Shown here: in pieces, positions 23,753-33,557 of the stretch
Position numbering within the stretch: position 1 is the stretch's first letter
Layout of the letters: every line of letters begins with the position of its first letter
NCBI GenBank assembly: GCA_948473335.1
Contig: CAOKXF010000003.1
Coordinates: forward strand, 1 to 46,630
Direction: 5' to 3'
DNA from: an uncultured Clostridium sp.
GTDB taxonomy: Bacteria > Bacillota > Clostridia > TANB77 > CAG-508
Length of the DNA: 46,630 nt
Notes under the pieces: generated by a model
Databases searched by the model: none
What the model was told of the DNA's origin: nothing
Seen by the model: the letters and a program-made list of their open reading frames with translations, nothing else
Program-made: the position numbers and the translations under genes

Positions 23753-26617
23753 TTATTGCACAAACCTGTATACCCTTGTGTATGAAGCTGGATTATCCTG
23801 ATACACCTCTATCTGTCGAGGTTTTGGCAATCTCCCTGAACGTGCTGCTACATAATTTCCATTTCCTATATATATTACAACATGTTCTGTTCTCCATAAT
23901 ACATCTCCTGGCATTAATTGTACATTTGTTGGGTTGCCTACATAATATTGATTATAATTAGGATAATCATATGTAGTAATAGGCATAGCTATTCCAAAAA
24001 ATTTCTTATATAGTCTATACACTAAACTTGAACAATCATAATAAAATTCACTCATTCTTAACTCTTGACTATATCCATATCTATCATCATTTGCTATCCT
24101 TACAGCTTCCTGTAGCATGGCTTCCATCTTAGATTTTGCGTCTCCTGTCAATTCTACATCTCCAACCGAAGAACTCATTTCAGTTGCATCTTTATATTTA
24201 TCATAAAACATTTGTGCATATGGTATTCTAAAATTTTGGTCTGACGCTTTTGGCCTTTCAAATACAAAGCAAAATGCTAATGTTGCTTCTTCAATTGTTG
24301 TAGCATCTTTCCACGATGAATATGAATATCCTCGTTTTGGTGTTCCCATCTGGTATGTTGCATATCCATTTGCTCCTCCTGATGGTGAAATTTCGCCCAA
24401 CAAATATTCTATCTGCATACTCGCATCATTTATTTCTACTCCCTTACTCTGCGCAAATAGATATAATCCCTGTTTTCTTCCTGCTGTCGTCCATTGTGCT
24501 AATCCATACCCTGCACTATCATTTACAAAGTTTGTATATGTACCATTATTTACAGATTCTGTATATTGCTCATCAGTCATACCAAGTCTTGACTCAGCTG
24601 AATCTTCTAAATTATTTGTTCTAACTCCTGATTCTGCATAAAGGTTTCCTAATACTCCTGCTGCTGCTATTTTTGAATATCCTGCATCAAGTAATGCAAA
24701 CCAAATTTGTTCTTCTATTGAACCTCCATAGAATCCTCCGACTGTTGTCATTTTAAATACATCTTCAAAATTGAAATTCTCTAATCTGTAGTATTCTTTA
24801 CCTGTAGCTTTATTTAATAAGTACTTTGTCAAATCTACCATATCTGTTGTTTCAGGGTTATTACTTAATATTTCCATTAGCCAGCTTCTATTTTGTAATA
24901 TAAATTCTTGTTTATTTGATTTTCTAAATAATGAGCAAAAATTTTCTCCAATTTTGAATCCTGCTGAGTCAAATTCCCCCTGTGGATTTGTTTTCTCATG
25001 TATCTGTGTCGAATCTGGATTATTAACATATATTTTACTATATGTATATCGCTCTTCTTTTACTGTTATAGCTGATGTACATAATGTAGACCATGTTTCT
25101 CCCATATAATGCATTGTTGTTACTACTTCTTCATTCACTGGTACATTTATAACATTTCCTGTAGTTGTATTTCTAAAACTCATATTTATAGTATTGTGTT
25201 TTACATTTGTTGTTTCAACATTCAATTCTTTATTTTCTCTACTATTTTCTACTTCTGTTTCTGTGTCTTCACCTTGAGTAGTTGTCTCTGTACTATCTGG
25301 TGTTCCATCTTCTATTTTATGCCCATCTGTAAAATATTCATACTCTGTACTGTATCTGATTGCCCAAACATCTGCGTAAGTTAATTTTACTTCTAAAGTA
25401 TTTGTATATGTATAAACTGTTTTTTTAACATAATAGTCTTCTGGTGTTTCTGATCCTATATGTCTTGCTTCTGTTGACATACTTTGCATTGGTCCTTTTG
25501 TCTCGGTTGTTGTTGCTCCTCCTACTGGGGTATATCCTGGCATCTTATTTAGTTCACTAGAAGGCACTTCTGATGTTGTTATTTCTTGCTTTCCAGTTAC
25601 TTGTTCATATTGTTTTGTTTGTCTTGAATATGTATAATTCGTTATTGTGGTATCTTCTGTTACATTATCATATATAGAAATTATTATTTCGCTATCATAT
25701 GCTAATTTAGCTAAACCTTCTACAAAGTCATAATCTTCTATCATTACTAATAACGCCCACATATATTCAAATGGTAAATTGTATTTTGCTGGTATCATTG
25801 TTTTATATGGTATTATTTTTGTTTCATATCCTGCACTTACAAATGTAGGATTTTCATTTGTAACTCTATCATCGTATTCGCTTATATCAACAGTTGTATC
25901 GTTAGTTTCTACTTTAACATTTTCCTCTAGATAATATGCAATTTCTATATCGTTACTTTCAGTCATTGTAAAATATTTTAATATTTCTGCATCATTCTCC
26001 TCTAGTAATTTATCAAATTGTTCTTCTTCTATATATTTTAATCTTGTTGCTTGGGTATCTCCATTTAAATATCTATCAAAGAAAATTCTTCCATTTAACT
26101 TATTTGTATTTTTTAAATGTTCTAAATATGGCATCTGTGTAACCAATTCTGCATTCATTAAATATTCAAGTTGTTCATATTTATCTAGATATTTACTATA
26201 GACTTCTTTATTTAATTCCCATACTAATTCTATTACATTTATATTTTCTACATCTGTAAAAACTTTTTGTAATCCTAACATTTCTATTGCTTTTTCTATA
26301 AATCTTTTTTTGAATTCTTCTCCACTATAACCACTATTTTCTAAATCTGTCTTTATTTTTTCTATTTCACTATCAGGATAGCCTTCATTTCGTAAAGCAT
26401 CTTCTAAAATAGACATTATATCTGTCTCTATTCCATTTTTAGTAACAGTAGTACCATTTCTATATGATCTTGGTGAATTCTCATTTCTGTCCCAAGTTTC
26501 ATCAATAATTGTAAGTATATATCCACCACCTACTACTACTATTACTACGATAATTATCACTGGTAATAAAATGATCAGAATTTTCTTTAATAATCCAAAT
26601 ATGAATTTCTTTGTCAT
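23753..26617 (-). CDS. Two-headed cell-wall hydrolase of the secretion module (phage-type lysozyme plus NlpC/P60)
   Basis: VirB1/CwlT-like enzyme expected to open the peptidoglycan for an envelope-spanning machine. Residues 13-33 form a membrane anchor. About 34-626 is a long extracytoplasmic region of unknown fold. About 627-815 is a phage-tail-lysozyme-like domain (AAAGVLGNLYAESG with candidate catalytic Glu662, then GYGLAQWT). About 821-954 is an NlpC/P60 peptidase domain with DCSSL (Cys862), EHVVIYIG (His912) and ARSG. The glycosidase plus endopeptidase pairing is known from Gram-positive conjugation elements such as Tn916. A GGAGG site precedes the ATG. Confidence 0.85.
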   Translation of the reverse strand: MTKKFIFGLLKKILIILLPVIIIVVIVVVGGGYILTIIDETWDRNENSPRSYRNGTTVTKNGIETDIMSILEDALRNEGYPDSEIEKIKTDLENSGYSGEEFKKRFIEKAIEMLGLQKVFTDVENINVIELVWELNKEVYSKYLDKYEQLEYLMNAELVTQMPYLEHLKNTNKLNGRIFFDRYLNGDTQATRLKYIEEEQFDKLLEENDAEILKYFTMTESNDIEIAYYLEENVKVETNDTTVDISEYDDRVTNENPTFVSAGYETKIIPYKTMIPAKYNLPFEYMWALLVMIEDYDFVEGLAKLAYDSEIIISIYDNVTEDTTITNYTYSRQTKQYEQVTGKQEITTSEVPSSELNKMPGYTPVGGATTTETKGPMQSMSTEARHIGSETPEDYYVKKTVYTYTNTLEVKLTYADVWAIRYSTEYEYFTDGHKIEDGTPDSTETTTQGEDTETEVENSRENKELNVETTNVKHNTINMSFRNTTTGNVINVPVNEEVVTTMHYMGETWSTLCTSAITVKEERYTYSKIYVNNPDSTQIHEKTNPQGEFDSAGFKIGENFCSLFRKSNKQEFILQNRSWLMEILSNNPETTDMVDLTKYLLNKATGKEYYRLENFNFEDVFKMTTVGGFYGGSIEEQIWFALLDAGYSKIAAAGVLGNLYAESGVRTNNLEDSAESRLGMTDEQYTESVNNGTYTNFVNDSAGYGLAQWTTAGRKQGLYLFAQSKGVEINDASMQIEYLLGEISPSGGANGYATYQMGTPKRGYSYSSWKDATTIEEATLAFCFVFERPKASDQNFRIPYAQMFYDKYKDATEMSSSVGDVELTGDAKSKMEAMLQEAVRIANDDRYGYSQELRMSEFYYDCSSLVYRLYKKFFGIAMPITTYDYPNYNQYYVGNPTNVQLMPGDVLWRTEHVVIYIGNGNYVAARSGRLPKPRQIEVYQDNPASYTRVYRFVQ

Positions 26618-26653
26618 TATTTTCCTCCATCATTTTCTGTTATATAGAAGATA

Positions 26654-26677
26654 AGATAAGATATACCTATCTTATCT
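26654..26677 (-). promoter_or_regulatory. Intercistronic stem-loop
   Basis: AGATAAGATA and TATCTTATCT are perfect 10-bp arms with loop TACC in the 63-bp gap between two genes of the module, immediately after a stop codon. There is no T run, so processing or stabilisation is likelier than termination. Confidence 0.45.
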
Positions 26678-26680
26678 AGT

Positions 26681-27637
26681 CTAAATATCTATATAAAATG
26701 TATAAGTTTCTTGATTATTAATATCTAAATTGTTTTTGTAATCTGATATTAACTTTGAGAAAACTAGATATTCTATCTTTCTACTGGTTGTATACCCATT
26801 TGAAAATGTTACTTCTATATTTTTTTTCGTTCCTTTATTTATTGTTAAATCATTTGCTTGCAATTTATGATTATGTGCTTTATATTTTATCTCTTTTGTA
26901 TCTTGTAGATAAATTGTATCACTATCTTGTAAAGTATCTAAAATAACATTTTTTTCTGATTTGTTATTTATTTGTAAATTATAAACTTCATAATCCATAT
27001 ATGTATCTTTGCTAACTACTTTAATCTCTAAATCATTTTTCTCAGAAGTCTTGTTTATTTCTGTTCTTCCAATATAATTATTAATATTTAATTTGTAAGT
27101 TTTATTCTTTTCTAGAAGAGTCATATATTCTATATATGTATCTGTATCAGCAGCATTTCCTGTTGCTAACATATCTTCTATTATGGTTACTTTATATGTT
27201 GAACTTGTCCAATTCTCTATTAATGCTACCTTGTTTCGAGTAAAAAATCCTTGCCAATAATTCTTTTTGAAAACTTCTAGTGTTGGATATAATTCCTCTT
27301 TACATTCTTCTGTTAATAACTCATATGCTTGTTCTACTTCTCCATTATTACAATAACTTATAAAATTATTTATTATTTCTTTTGCTGTTTTTAAACTATT
27401 AGATGATATTGAAGTTCCATCAACTAATGATTTATTATCTGATACAATTGCATTAGTATTCTCTTTTCCATTTATATTTTCTATTATGTTGTCATTTATT
27501 TGTTTATTATTACTAGAGTTTCTTTGCTTTAATAAATGATTAAGTAAATTCATTATGCCTATTATAACTACTACAACTATTATTATTATCCAGATTTTTT
27601 TCTTATTTTGATAATAAAAGTGTCTTATACTATGCAT
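26681..27637 (-). CDS. Membrane-anchored NTF2-like protein (VirB8/TcpC-like candidate)
   Basis: A 318-aa protein with a cytoplasmic tail of about 14 residues, one membrane helix (about 15-32), a polar Asn/Ser-rich linker and an extracytoplasmic region. Residues about 85-125 (IINNFISYCNNGEVEQAYEL, then LTEECKEELYP) have the look of an NTF2-like domain, the fold of VirB8. A beta-rich C-terminal part follows, of the kind found on lipoproteins and transfer proteins. It sits between the VirB6-like gene and the wall hydrolase gene, where VirB8-like proteins are commonly encoded. The assignment is inference; no catalytic motif is present. Confidence 0.6.
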   Translation of the reverse strand: MHSIRHFYYQNKKKIWIIIIVVVVIIGIMNLLNHLLKQRNSSNNKQINDNIIENINGKENTNAIVSDNKSLVDGTSISSNSLKTAKEIINNFISYCNNGEVEQAYELLTEECKEELYPTLEVFKKNYWQGFFTRNKVALIENWTSSTYKVTIIEDMLATGNAADTDTYIEYMTLLEKNKTYKLNINNYIGRTEINKTSEKNDLEIKVVSKDTYMDYEVYNLQINNKSEKNVILDTLQDSDTIYLQDTKEIKYKAHNHKLQANDLTINKGTKKNIEVTFSNGYTTSRKIEYLVFSKLISDYKNNLDINNQETYTFYIDI

Positions 27638-27665
27638 ATCTTATCCTTTCTATTAAATAATAATA

Positions 27666-30380
27666 TTATGTTACATTACCATCTATATTAGCTACTGCTT
27701 GTCTTAGTCTATTTATTTGCTCAGTTGAATAATGTTTTCTTTCTTTTAATCCCTTCATCTGGTCATCTAATGTCTTTTGACTTCCATTAACTTTTTCTGC
27801 TATCTTAGCTGCCATAATTCTTTTCTTATCTGTTGCTCTAGATCCTAATCCTTTTTCTTTCATTGCATCAGCAATTATTCTATCATCTTTAACTCCATAT
27901 TTTTTATATTCAAATGCTTTTTCCATAGCTTCATTTATTTGTCGTTTTTTATTAATTCCTGTTATTCCTAATTTTTGTTCATATATTTTTCTTGCTTCTT
28001 TATCCTTCAAAAATTGCTTTTTAGCAAATTCATTTCTAACATCATCATCATTTGTTTCATTAGCTACTTCTTGTTTAAAATCTCTAATTCTAGCTCCTGT
28101 TCCTTGCATATCATTATATGCTCTTTCTCCTATAGCAGAACCAACTGCTCCTCCTGTAGTAGCATATGACATTACATTTTGTACATTTCCTGTTGCTGCT
28201 CCTATTATTCCTCCAGCTATTCCAAATACTGCTCCTCCTGCCATTTTTATTCCTGTTTTTCCTAATGATCTTACAAATTTCTTTCCTGATGCTAAAGTTC
28301 TTTTTCCTACAACTCTAGCAAAAGCTCTTTTTTTACTTATAACTGGACTTTTTTCTTTCCTTTTACTATATTCTGAATCACTAAAGTCTTGTTCTGATTG
28401 TTCTGTTCTTCCTCTATTTCTGTTATCGTTATCATCTTGTCCACTTCTATTTTGTCCATTCTCTCCTTGGTTTTGACCATTTTCTCCTTGGTTTTGACCA
28501 TTTTCTCCTTGATTCTGTCCGTTTCCATCTTGGTTCTGCCCATTTTCTCCTTGATTCTGTCCATTACCTCCTTGATTTTGTTCATTTCCATCTTGCTCAT
28601 TTCCATTTTGACCTTCTCCGCTTTCTTCTCCCTCACCTTGATTTCCTTCATCTTCTCCACCATCATTTGGAAAGTCATCATCATCTCCTACATCATCTGC
28701 TAAGTCATCAAATGTATGAGTTTGTTTAAATTTAGGGTCTTTGTTTTTGTCTTTTTCTCCAGAATCAGGTCCTTTTCCTCCTTTAGCAAATTTATTTAAA
28801 CTTTTTAATCCTGTCATTGCTAATGCTGCTCCTCCTGCTCCTGCAAGCAATCCTGGAGTTTGGGCTTTATCAAATCCAAAGAATTTACGTACAATTTTTT
28901 CTGCAGGAATCATAAAACTTATAGCAACTATTGCATATAGGAAATTCTCACTTGCTAATTGGAATGCTGATGACACTAATACAAAATATAATAACATATG
29001 CATTGGCTGTATTAATAAATTAAATATATATTCTTTAAACCACATATTAAATGCCTGAGCTTTTCCATCATTTATCTTATCTATCGGATATGTTAATGCG
29101 ACTAATGGTGCTATCATTGTAAGGAATGCCATATATAGTACCCTTCTTAAATATGTAAATGAGAAAAATATTATAAATAATACACAAATTATATATATAA
29201 CAGCATAACCAACATATGAAAATCCTACTGAAAATTGCGCCATCATTCTTATATATCCAAACATATTAGTTGGGAATGAAAATAATTCGTTACTTAAACC
29301 TATGCTTGAACCATCTACAAAATAAGGACTATCAGGATTACTAGCATCAAATCCTAGTTCTTTTAAATTGTCCTTCATTGTGGTGTTTGGCTCCATCATA
29401 ACCATATATATTCCACCTTCATTTGATGTGCTATTTATGAAATTAGTTGCATATTCAACTAGTTTTACAGAGAATAACATTATATAATGCATACAAAATA
29501 TTAAACAAATAGATACTATCCAATCTACTAACATATTTTTATACTTTGCTTTATCATTTGGATTTAAACTACTAAAAATTATTCTTATACCTATATATAT
29601 TAAAACTAGCATTGATGCTATAATGGATATATTTCTAAGTCTATAATACCATGACGACACTACTCCTCTTAATTGTGATGATGCACTACTTGTAGATGTT
29701 ATTTCATCAACAGCTTCATCATATTTGCCATTTCCATTTTTATCATAATAATATATTTTGTATCCTTCACTATTTGTAGTCTCTAATGGTTTCTTTTCCT
29801 CAAAGAAATTAACATCAAATAGTAATATATCTCCTGCAAATATTGATCCTAAATGTAAACTAAAGAATGGTAAATATACTTTGCTAGGTAAATCATCTTC
29901 CTTATATACTACTCCTCTGAAAGCATTTCCAGACTTATCTACCCCTGATATTTCTTCTCCACTAACTAACTCTCTTCCTCCTGCTATTGCAGCGACAAAA
30001 CCTCCTATAATACACTCAGCTCCTGCTACCAGTAATCCTGCGACAAGACTACCTGTTAATACCCCTACAACTACTGCCACAACTACTCCTATCGCTACAA
30101 CAATACCTGTTGCTACGGCTTGCCAAAATCCTGTTGTCGTCGGTACCTTTTGTAATGCATCTAAAAGTCCATTTCCCATAATAGCTTTATTTGCTACAGA
30201 ATATACTCCATCTGCTAATGCAACAAAAAGGCTAATAGTTGATCCTAACAATTTTCCTCCCCAGTCTGAATCATCATTTTCTGCTTGTACTTGGTTTATG
30301 CCTGAAAAGTTAAATAAAGTTAAGAAAAGACAAATTATTGCTATTTTTCTTATAAAACTCTTTTTTGTAAAAATCTTCAT
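27666..30380 (-). CDS. VirB6/TrbL-like polytopic channel protein
   Basis: 904-aa candidate inner-membrane channel of the T4SS-like module. A signal-like segment (residues 10-33, ending INQVQA) is followed by a Gly/Ala/Val-rich hydrophobic region (about 90-135) and an extracytoplasmic loop. A cluster of five to seven membrane helices (about 240-500) includes FTYLRRVLYMAFLTMIAPLV and YIFNLLIQPMHMLLYFV, as in Gram-positive VirB6 homologues. The C-terminal third is cytoplasmic-looking: an acidic stretch, seven copies of a GQNQGEN-type heptapeptide (DNA about 28446-28610), then a basic, Ala/Gly-rich tail. It starts two bases after the VirB4 ATPase stop. Confidence 0.75.
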   Translation of the reverse strand: MKIFTKKSFIRKIAIICLFLTLFNFSGINQVQAENDDSDWGGKLLGSTISLFVALADGVYSVANKAIMGNGLLDALQKVPTTTGFWQAVATGIVVAIGVVVAVVVGVLTGSLVAGLLVAGAECIIGGFVAAIAGGRELVSGEEISGVDKSGNAFRGVVYKEDDLPSKVYLPFFSLHLGSIFAGDILLFDVNFFEEKKPLETTNSEGYKIYYYDKNGNGKYDEAVDEITSTSSASSQLRGVVSSWYYRLRNISIIASMLVLIYIGIRIIFSSLNPNDKAKYKNMLVDWIVSICLIFCMHYIMLFSVKLVEYATNFINSTSNEGGIYMVMMEPNTTMKDNLKELGFDASNPDSPYFVDGSSIGLSNELFSFPTNMFGYIRMMAQFSVGFSYVGYAVIYIICVLFIIFFSFTYLRRVLYMAFLTMIAPLVALTYPIDKINDGKAQAFNMWFKEYIFNLLIQPMHMLLYFVLVSSAFQLASENFLYAIVAISFMIPAEKIVRKFFGFDKAQTPGLLAGAGGAALAMTGLKSLNKFAKGGKGPDSGEKDKNKDPKFKQTHTFDDLADDVGDDDDFPNDGGEDEGNQGEGEESGEGQNGNEQDGNEQNQGGNGQNQGENGQNQDGNGQNQGENGQNQGENGQNQGENGQNRSGQDDNDNRNRGRTEQSEQDFSDSEYSKRKEKSPVISKKRAFARVVGKRTLASGKKFVRSLGKTGIKMAGGAVFGIAGGIIGAATGNVQNVMSYATTGGAVGSAIGERAYNDMQGTGARIRDFKQEVANETNDDDVRNEFAKKQFLKDKEARKIYEQKLGITGINKKRQINEAMEKAFEYKKYGVKDDRIIADAMKEKGLGSRATDKKRIMAAKIAEKVNGSQKTLDDQMKGLKERKHYSTEQINRLRQAVANIDGNVT
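28446..28610 (-). repeat. Heptapeptide-coding tandem repeat inside the VirB6-like gene
   Basis: About seven units of 21 bp code NGQNQGE and variants (NGQNQDG, NEQNQGG, NGQNRSG). Copies differ by single bases. The repeat is in frame, so changes in copy number would alter only the linker length. Confidence 0.8.
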
Positions 30381-30382
30381 TA

Positions 30383-32359
30383 CTATACTCCTTGTAATTC
30401 TTTATTCTTTCTGCTTTTTACCAACTTGTTAAGATTCGTTTCTACGAATTCAAATTCTTTCTGTGTAGGTGTAATTTGAATAATCGCTGATTCTTGACCT
30501 ACTTTAAGTAGTCCTTGACCTATTGAACAAGTTGTTAAAAACCCTGCTTCTCCTTCGCTTAATTTAAATACTTCTTTTAAATAATTTATTTCTGATTTAT
30601 CTTGTGCTAAAAATAACTTTGTATCTGATGATGTAAGAACAACTTGTGCTTCTGGTTTTTCATAAAAGTCTTGAAATCTTTGTGAAACTACTGCTAATGA
30701 TACATTTCTCTTACGTGCACGTCTTGCCATTGTATTTAAAAAGTCTACTGCTTCTGGAAAAGGTAATAGCATCCATGCTTCATCTACAATAACTCTTTTC
30801 TTTGTTGCTCTGCTTCTATCTTCACTATTTTTCTTTACAAATTTTTCCCATATCCATGTTAATAAAATTTGTTGTGCAAGTGGTCTCGCAAATTTCTCCT
30901 CTAATTGTGAAATATCTAAATTTATAAATGGCGATCCTTCTAATAGCTCAAATGTTGATTGTCCATCAAAGTATGCCATTTGTCCCTTATATTCTCTTAC
31001 ATATTGTTTCATTACTTTTATTAAATAACTATAATGAAATTGATAATCAACATTATCATTATCTTTAGCTTTTTGTACAATTCTTCTGTACCAACTTCCT
31101 ATAGTTGGCATTATTTTTTTATCACGATACAACTGCCCATTCCTATTTAAATTCCCATTGTTTTGATATAAACTATTTGGGTCACTTGTAATTCCTGTTT
31201 CTCTATATTCTTCTGCAACTGATTCTGCAATAATTTGCTTTGTAAGTTCATTTACTTCTTTACTTCTTGTACTTCCTCTTGCCATTGTTAATAAACTTTG
31301 TGTAACATCTTCTACTTTATTTTCAACATTTAAAATTGTTTTTTCTCTTCCTGTTATTTCATCCTTTATTGTTTCTGTTTCTATATCAAATAAATTAATT
31401 ACTGTTTTTGATGTTGGACTTAATACTACATTTATTCCTCCTAATGATTCTGCTACAATAGAATACTCTCCTTCTGCATCTAATGCTAAGCTTTCAACTC
31501 CCATTAATACAGAAGAACGTGAAATTAATGTTTTCATTGTTACTGATTTTCCTGCTCCTGATTTTGCAAATACAACCATATTATAATTTGTAAGTGATTG
31601 ATGAAAGTTATCAAACATTATTGGCGTTCCTGTTTGTCTATTAAATCCTAGTGGAATTCCTGTTGCATGCCCTACTTCTGATTCTGTGAATGGAAATACT
31701 GTTGCCATTGATCTTCTATCAAATGTATGTGTTTTATCTATACTATTTTTCATTAATGGTACATTACTTCTAAAAGCTTCATCCTGTATTGCCCATGCAG
31801 TTTTCACGCCTACTAAATTTTTTGACATTTCTGTCGCTAGTAATTTTGTCATTCTTTCCAAATCTTGCATATTGTATGCAAATATTGTCGAAATTATAGA
31901 TGCTTCATAAAGTTTATTATATCCTGCAGCAATTTCATCTCTTAGTTGTTCAGCTTCATATTTTTTTTGTGATAATATACTCTCTCTGTTTATATTACCC
32001 TTGTCCACTGCTACTATTCTTTCTGTTTCTAGTTCGTTAATTACCCTGTTTAATTCATTTTGTGATTTTGCCTCTTGAACTGGTGTTATGTATATAGATG
32101 TATTTATATCTCCAAAAAAATACATATCTCTAAATAATTCTGGAAAAGTACACATTCTAGGTAATGTTGATATAAAGAAACTTCTTGCATATCTTTTCAC
32201 ATTTGATATTATTTCTAAATGATCTATGTCTGACGCATCTATTCCAGATGGTGCAATCAATTCTTTTATTGTTTGTTTTCTTAAAATCTCTTCATTGTCG
32301 TTATTATTCTGTTGTAGTTTTAGGTTTTCTTCCTCTTTTTTTCTTAGGCCTTTCTTCAT
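30383..32359 (-). CDS. VirB4-type T4SS ATPase (ATPase half)
   Basis: Motor ATPase of type IV secretion and conjugation (VirB4/TrsE/ConE family). Walker A AKSGAGKS is near residue 266, after the family block GIPLGFNRQTGTP. Walker B KRVIVDEAWMLL is followed by RARKRNVSLAVVSQ and the C-terminal TKLFLAQD, all diagnostic of VirB4. The extreme N-terminal domain found in usual VirB4 is missing and seems to be supplied by the upstream gene, which overlaps by 56 bp. I start at the ATG 32359 (GGAGG eight bases upstream) rather than the GTG at 32365, giving 658 aa. No membrane segment is seen. Confidence 0.9.
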   Translation of the reverse strand: MKKGLRKKEEENLKLQQNNNDNEEILRKQTIKELIAPSGIDASDIDHLEIISNVKRYARSFFISTLPRMCTFPELFRDMYFFGDINTSIYITPVQEAKSQNELNRVINELETERIVAVDKGNINRESILSQKKYEAEQLRDEIAAGYNKLYEASIISTIFAYNMQDLERMTKLLATEMSKNLVGVKTAWAIQDEAFRSNVPLMKNSIDKTHTFDRRSMATVFPFTESEVGHATGIPLGFNRQTGTPIMFDNFHQSLTNYNMVVFAKSGAGKSVTMKTLISRSSVLMGVESLALDAEGEYSIVAESLGGINVVLSPTSKTVINLFDIETETIKDEITGREKTILNVENKVEDVTQSLLTMARGSTRSKEVNELTKQIIAESVAEEYRETGITSDPNSLYQNNGNLNRNGQLYRDKKIMPTIGSWYRRIVQKAKDNDNVDYQFHYSYLIKVMKQYVREYKGQMAYFDGQSTFELLEGSPFINLDISQLEEKFARPLAQQILLTWIWEKFVKKNSEDRSRATKKRVIVDEAWMLLPFPEAVDFLNTMARRARKRNVSLAVVSQRFQDFYEKPEAQVVLTSSDTKLFLAQDKSEINYLKEVFKLSEGEAGFLTTCSIGQGLLKVGQESAIIQITPTQKEFEFVETNLNKLVKSRKNKELQGV

Positions 32360-33557
32360 TGTCACTACCTCCTTCTTTTGTTTTTATCTTTTCTTTTGCT
32401 TCATTTATAGCTTTTGCATTATCTATTTTTTGTTTTGCATTTTTTATTACATCTTTTTCTATATATTCTTCATTTTCATCTAATAATAATTTTGCTAGCT
32501 CATCTATTAAATATTCTATATTATCTTCTTTTTCCTGAACTTCTTGTCTTTTCTCACTCATTGCTTCATTTAGCTTCTCTCTTGCTTTTTCTACTGCTTT
32601 TTCTTCAATTATTTTATCCAACTCTTGCATTTTTTTATCTAACACTTCTGGTGCTGTCGAATACATTTCATTATAGTTTGCCATTATTGCTTTATCAAAT
32701 CCAAATACTTCTGCTTCATCTCTGTTATATGACATATATAACAAATCTATTATTTCATCTGATTTTAATATTTTAGCTCTTACTCCACAAGCTGCAATTG
32801 ATGCTACAATTGCTTGTGCTCTTGTGTATAATTCTGAGAAAACTAAACTTTTTGTTTCTTCTTTATCTAAATTACTTAAACCTAATTCTGATGCATAATA
32901 TGGTACTATTATATAATATTTTTTGTTTAAAATATTTTTATTTAAACTCATTCTTTCTGTATTACTTATTATATCTTTTCCATATTCACATAAGTTTGAC
33001 TGTTTTGTAAGTTCAAAGAATGCTCTATCTAACTCTTCTTTTGAATATTTTTTTGATTCTATCATTTCATCATAACTTATTCTCATTACATTTAATTTGT
33101 CTTCATTTTTTCTTAATCTCTCTTTATATGTTTGTATACTAGACTCCAAATTTACTGTTCTTGTTTGTATGTATATTTGAATTGGATTTCTTAATGTATT
33201 AAGAAATTGTACAAATCCATCTTCTACAGATGTTTTTTCGACCCCTGACATCAAATCATAATTTACACCTTGACATTCTACTATCATTAAAAATCTCTTA
33301 CTGTTGTCTTGTATAATCATATTGTCATCTACTGTTTCAAATTCCATAAACTTATGTATTGATTGTTTATTCTCTCCTAAGCTTTTTTGCTTTTTCGAAT
33401 TTTCTTTTTTATCGTCTTTCTGTTCTGTTTCTTCTAATTCTTTTTGTTTGTTTTTTATAGTCATTATTGCAAACACAGCTATTAGTACAAATAGTAGTAT
33501 TACAATTGCAACTAGTGAATAGGTTAGCAATGCTGTTAATTTTTCTGGATTATTCAT
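32304..33557 (-). CDS. Membrane-anchored protein resembling the N-terminal domain of VirB4
   Basis: 417-aa protein with an N-terminal membrane helix (about 12-32), a charged linker, and a domain (about 70-290) starting FMEFETVDDNMIIQ and continuing RFLMIVECQGVNYDLMS. That pattern corresponds to the first domain of VirB4/TraE ATPases of Gram-positive elements. A coiled-coil region (about 300-380) and a basic tail with KKRGRKPK, an AT-hook-like motif, end the protein. Its 3' end overlaps the ATPase gene, and its ATG directly follows the PrgI stop. I infer a VirB4 divided into an anchored adaptor and a soluble motor. Confidence 0.65.
   Translation of the reverse strand: MNNPEKLTALLTYSLVAIVILLFVLIAVFAIMTIKNKQKELEETEQKDDKKENSKKQKSLGENKQSIHKFMEFETVDDNMIIQDNSKRFLMIVECQGVNYDLMSGVEKTSVEDGFVQFLNTLRNPIQIYIQTRTVNLESSIQTYKERLRKNEDKLNVMRISYDEMIESKKYSKEELDRAFFELTKQSNLCEYGKDIISNTERMSLNKNILNKKYYIIVPYYASELGLSNLDKEETKSLVFSELYTRAQAIVASIAACGVRAKILKSDEIIDLLYMSYNRDEAEVFGFDKAIMANYNEMYSTAPEVLDKKMQELDKIIEEKAVEKAREKLNEAMSEKRQEVQEKEDNIEYLIDELAKLLLDENEEYIEKDVIKNAKQKIDNAKAINEAKEKIKTKEGGSDNEERPKKKRGRKPKTTTE

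Noticed and set aside
23753..26617. Prophage endolysin
   Set aside because: The lysozyme and NlpC/P60 domains are on an anchored protein within the secretion-module operon, with no phage structural genes nearby.
28446..28610. 21-bp periodic repeat as a possible CRISPR or iteron set
   Set aside because: It is in frame within a coding region and encodes a simple heptapeptide linker.
29758..30432. 224-aa open frame on the plus strand
   Set aside because: It lies wholly opposite the VirB6-like gene and the end of the VirB4 gene, has no ribosome site and reflects the codon bias of the real genes.
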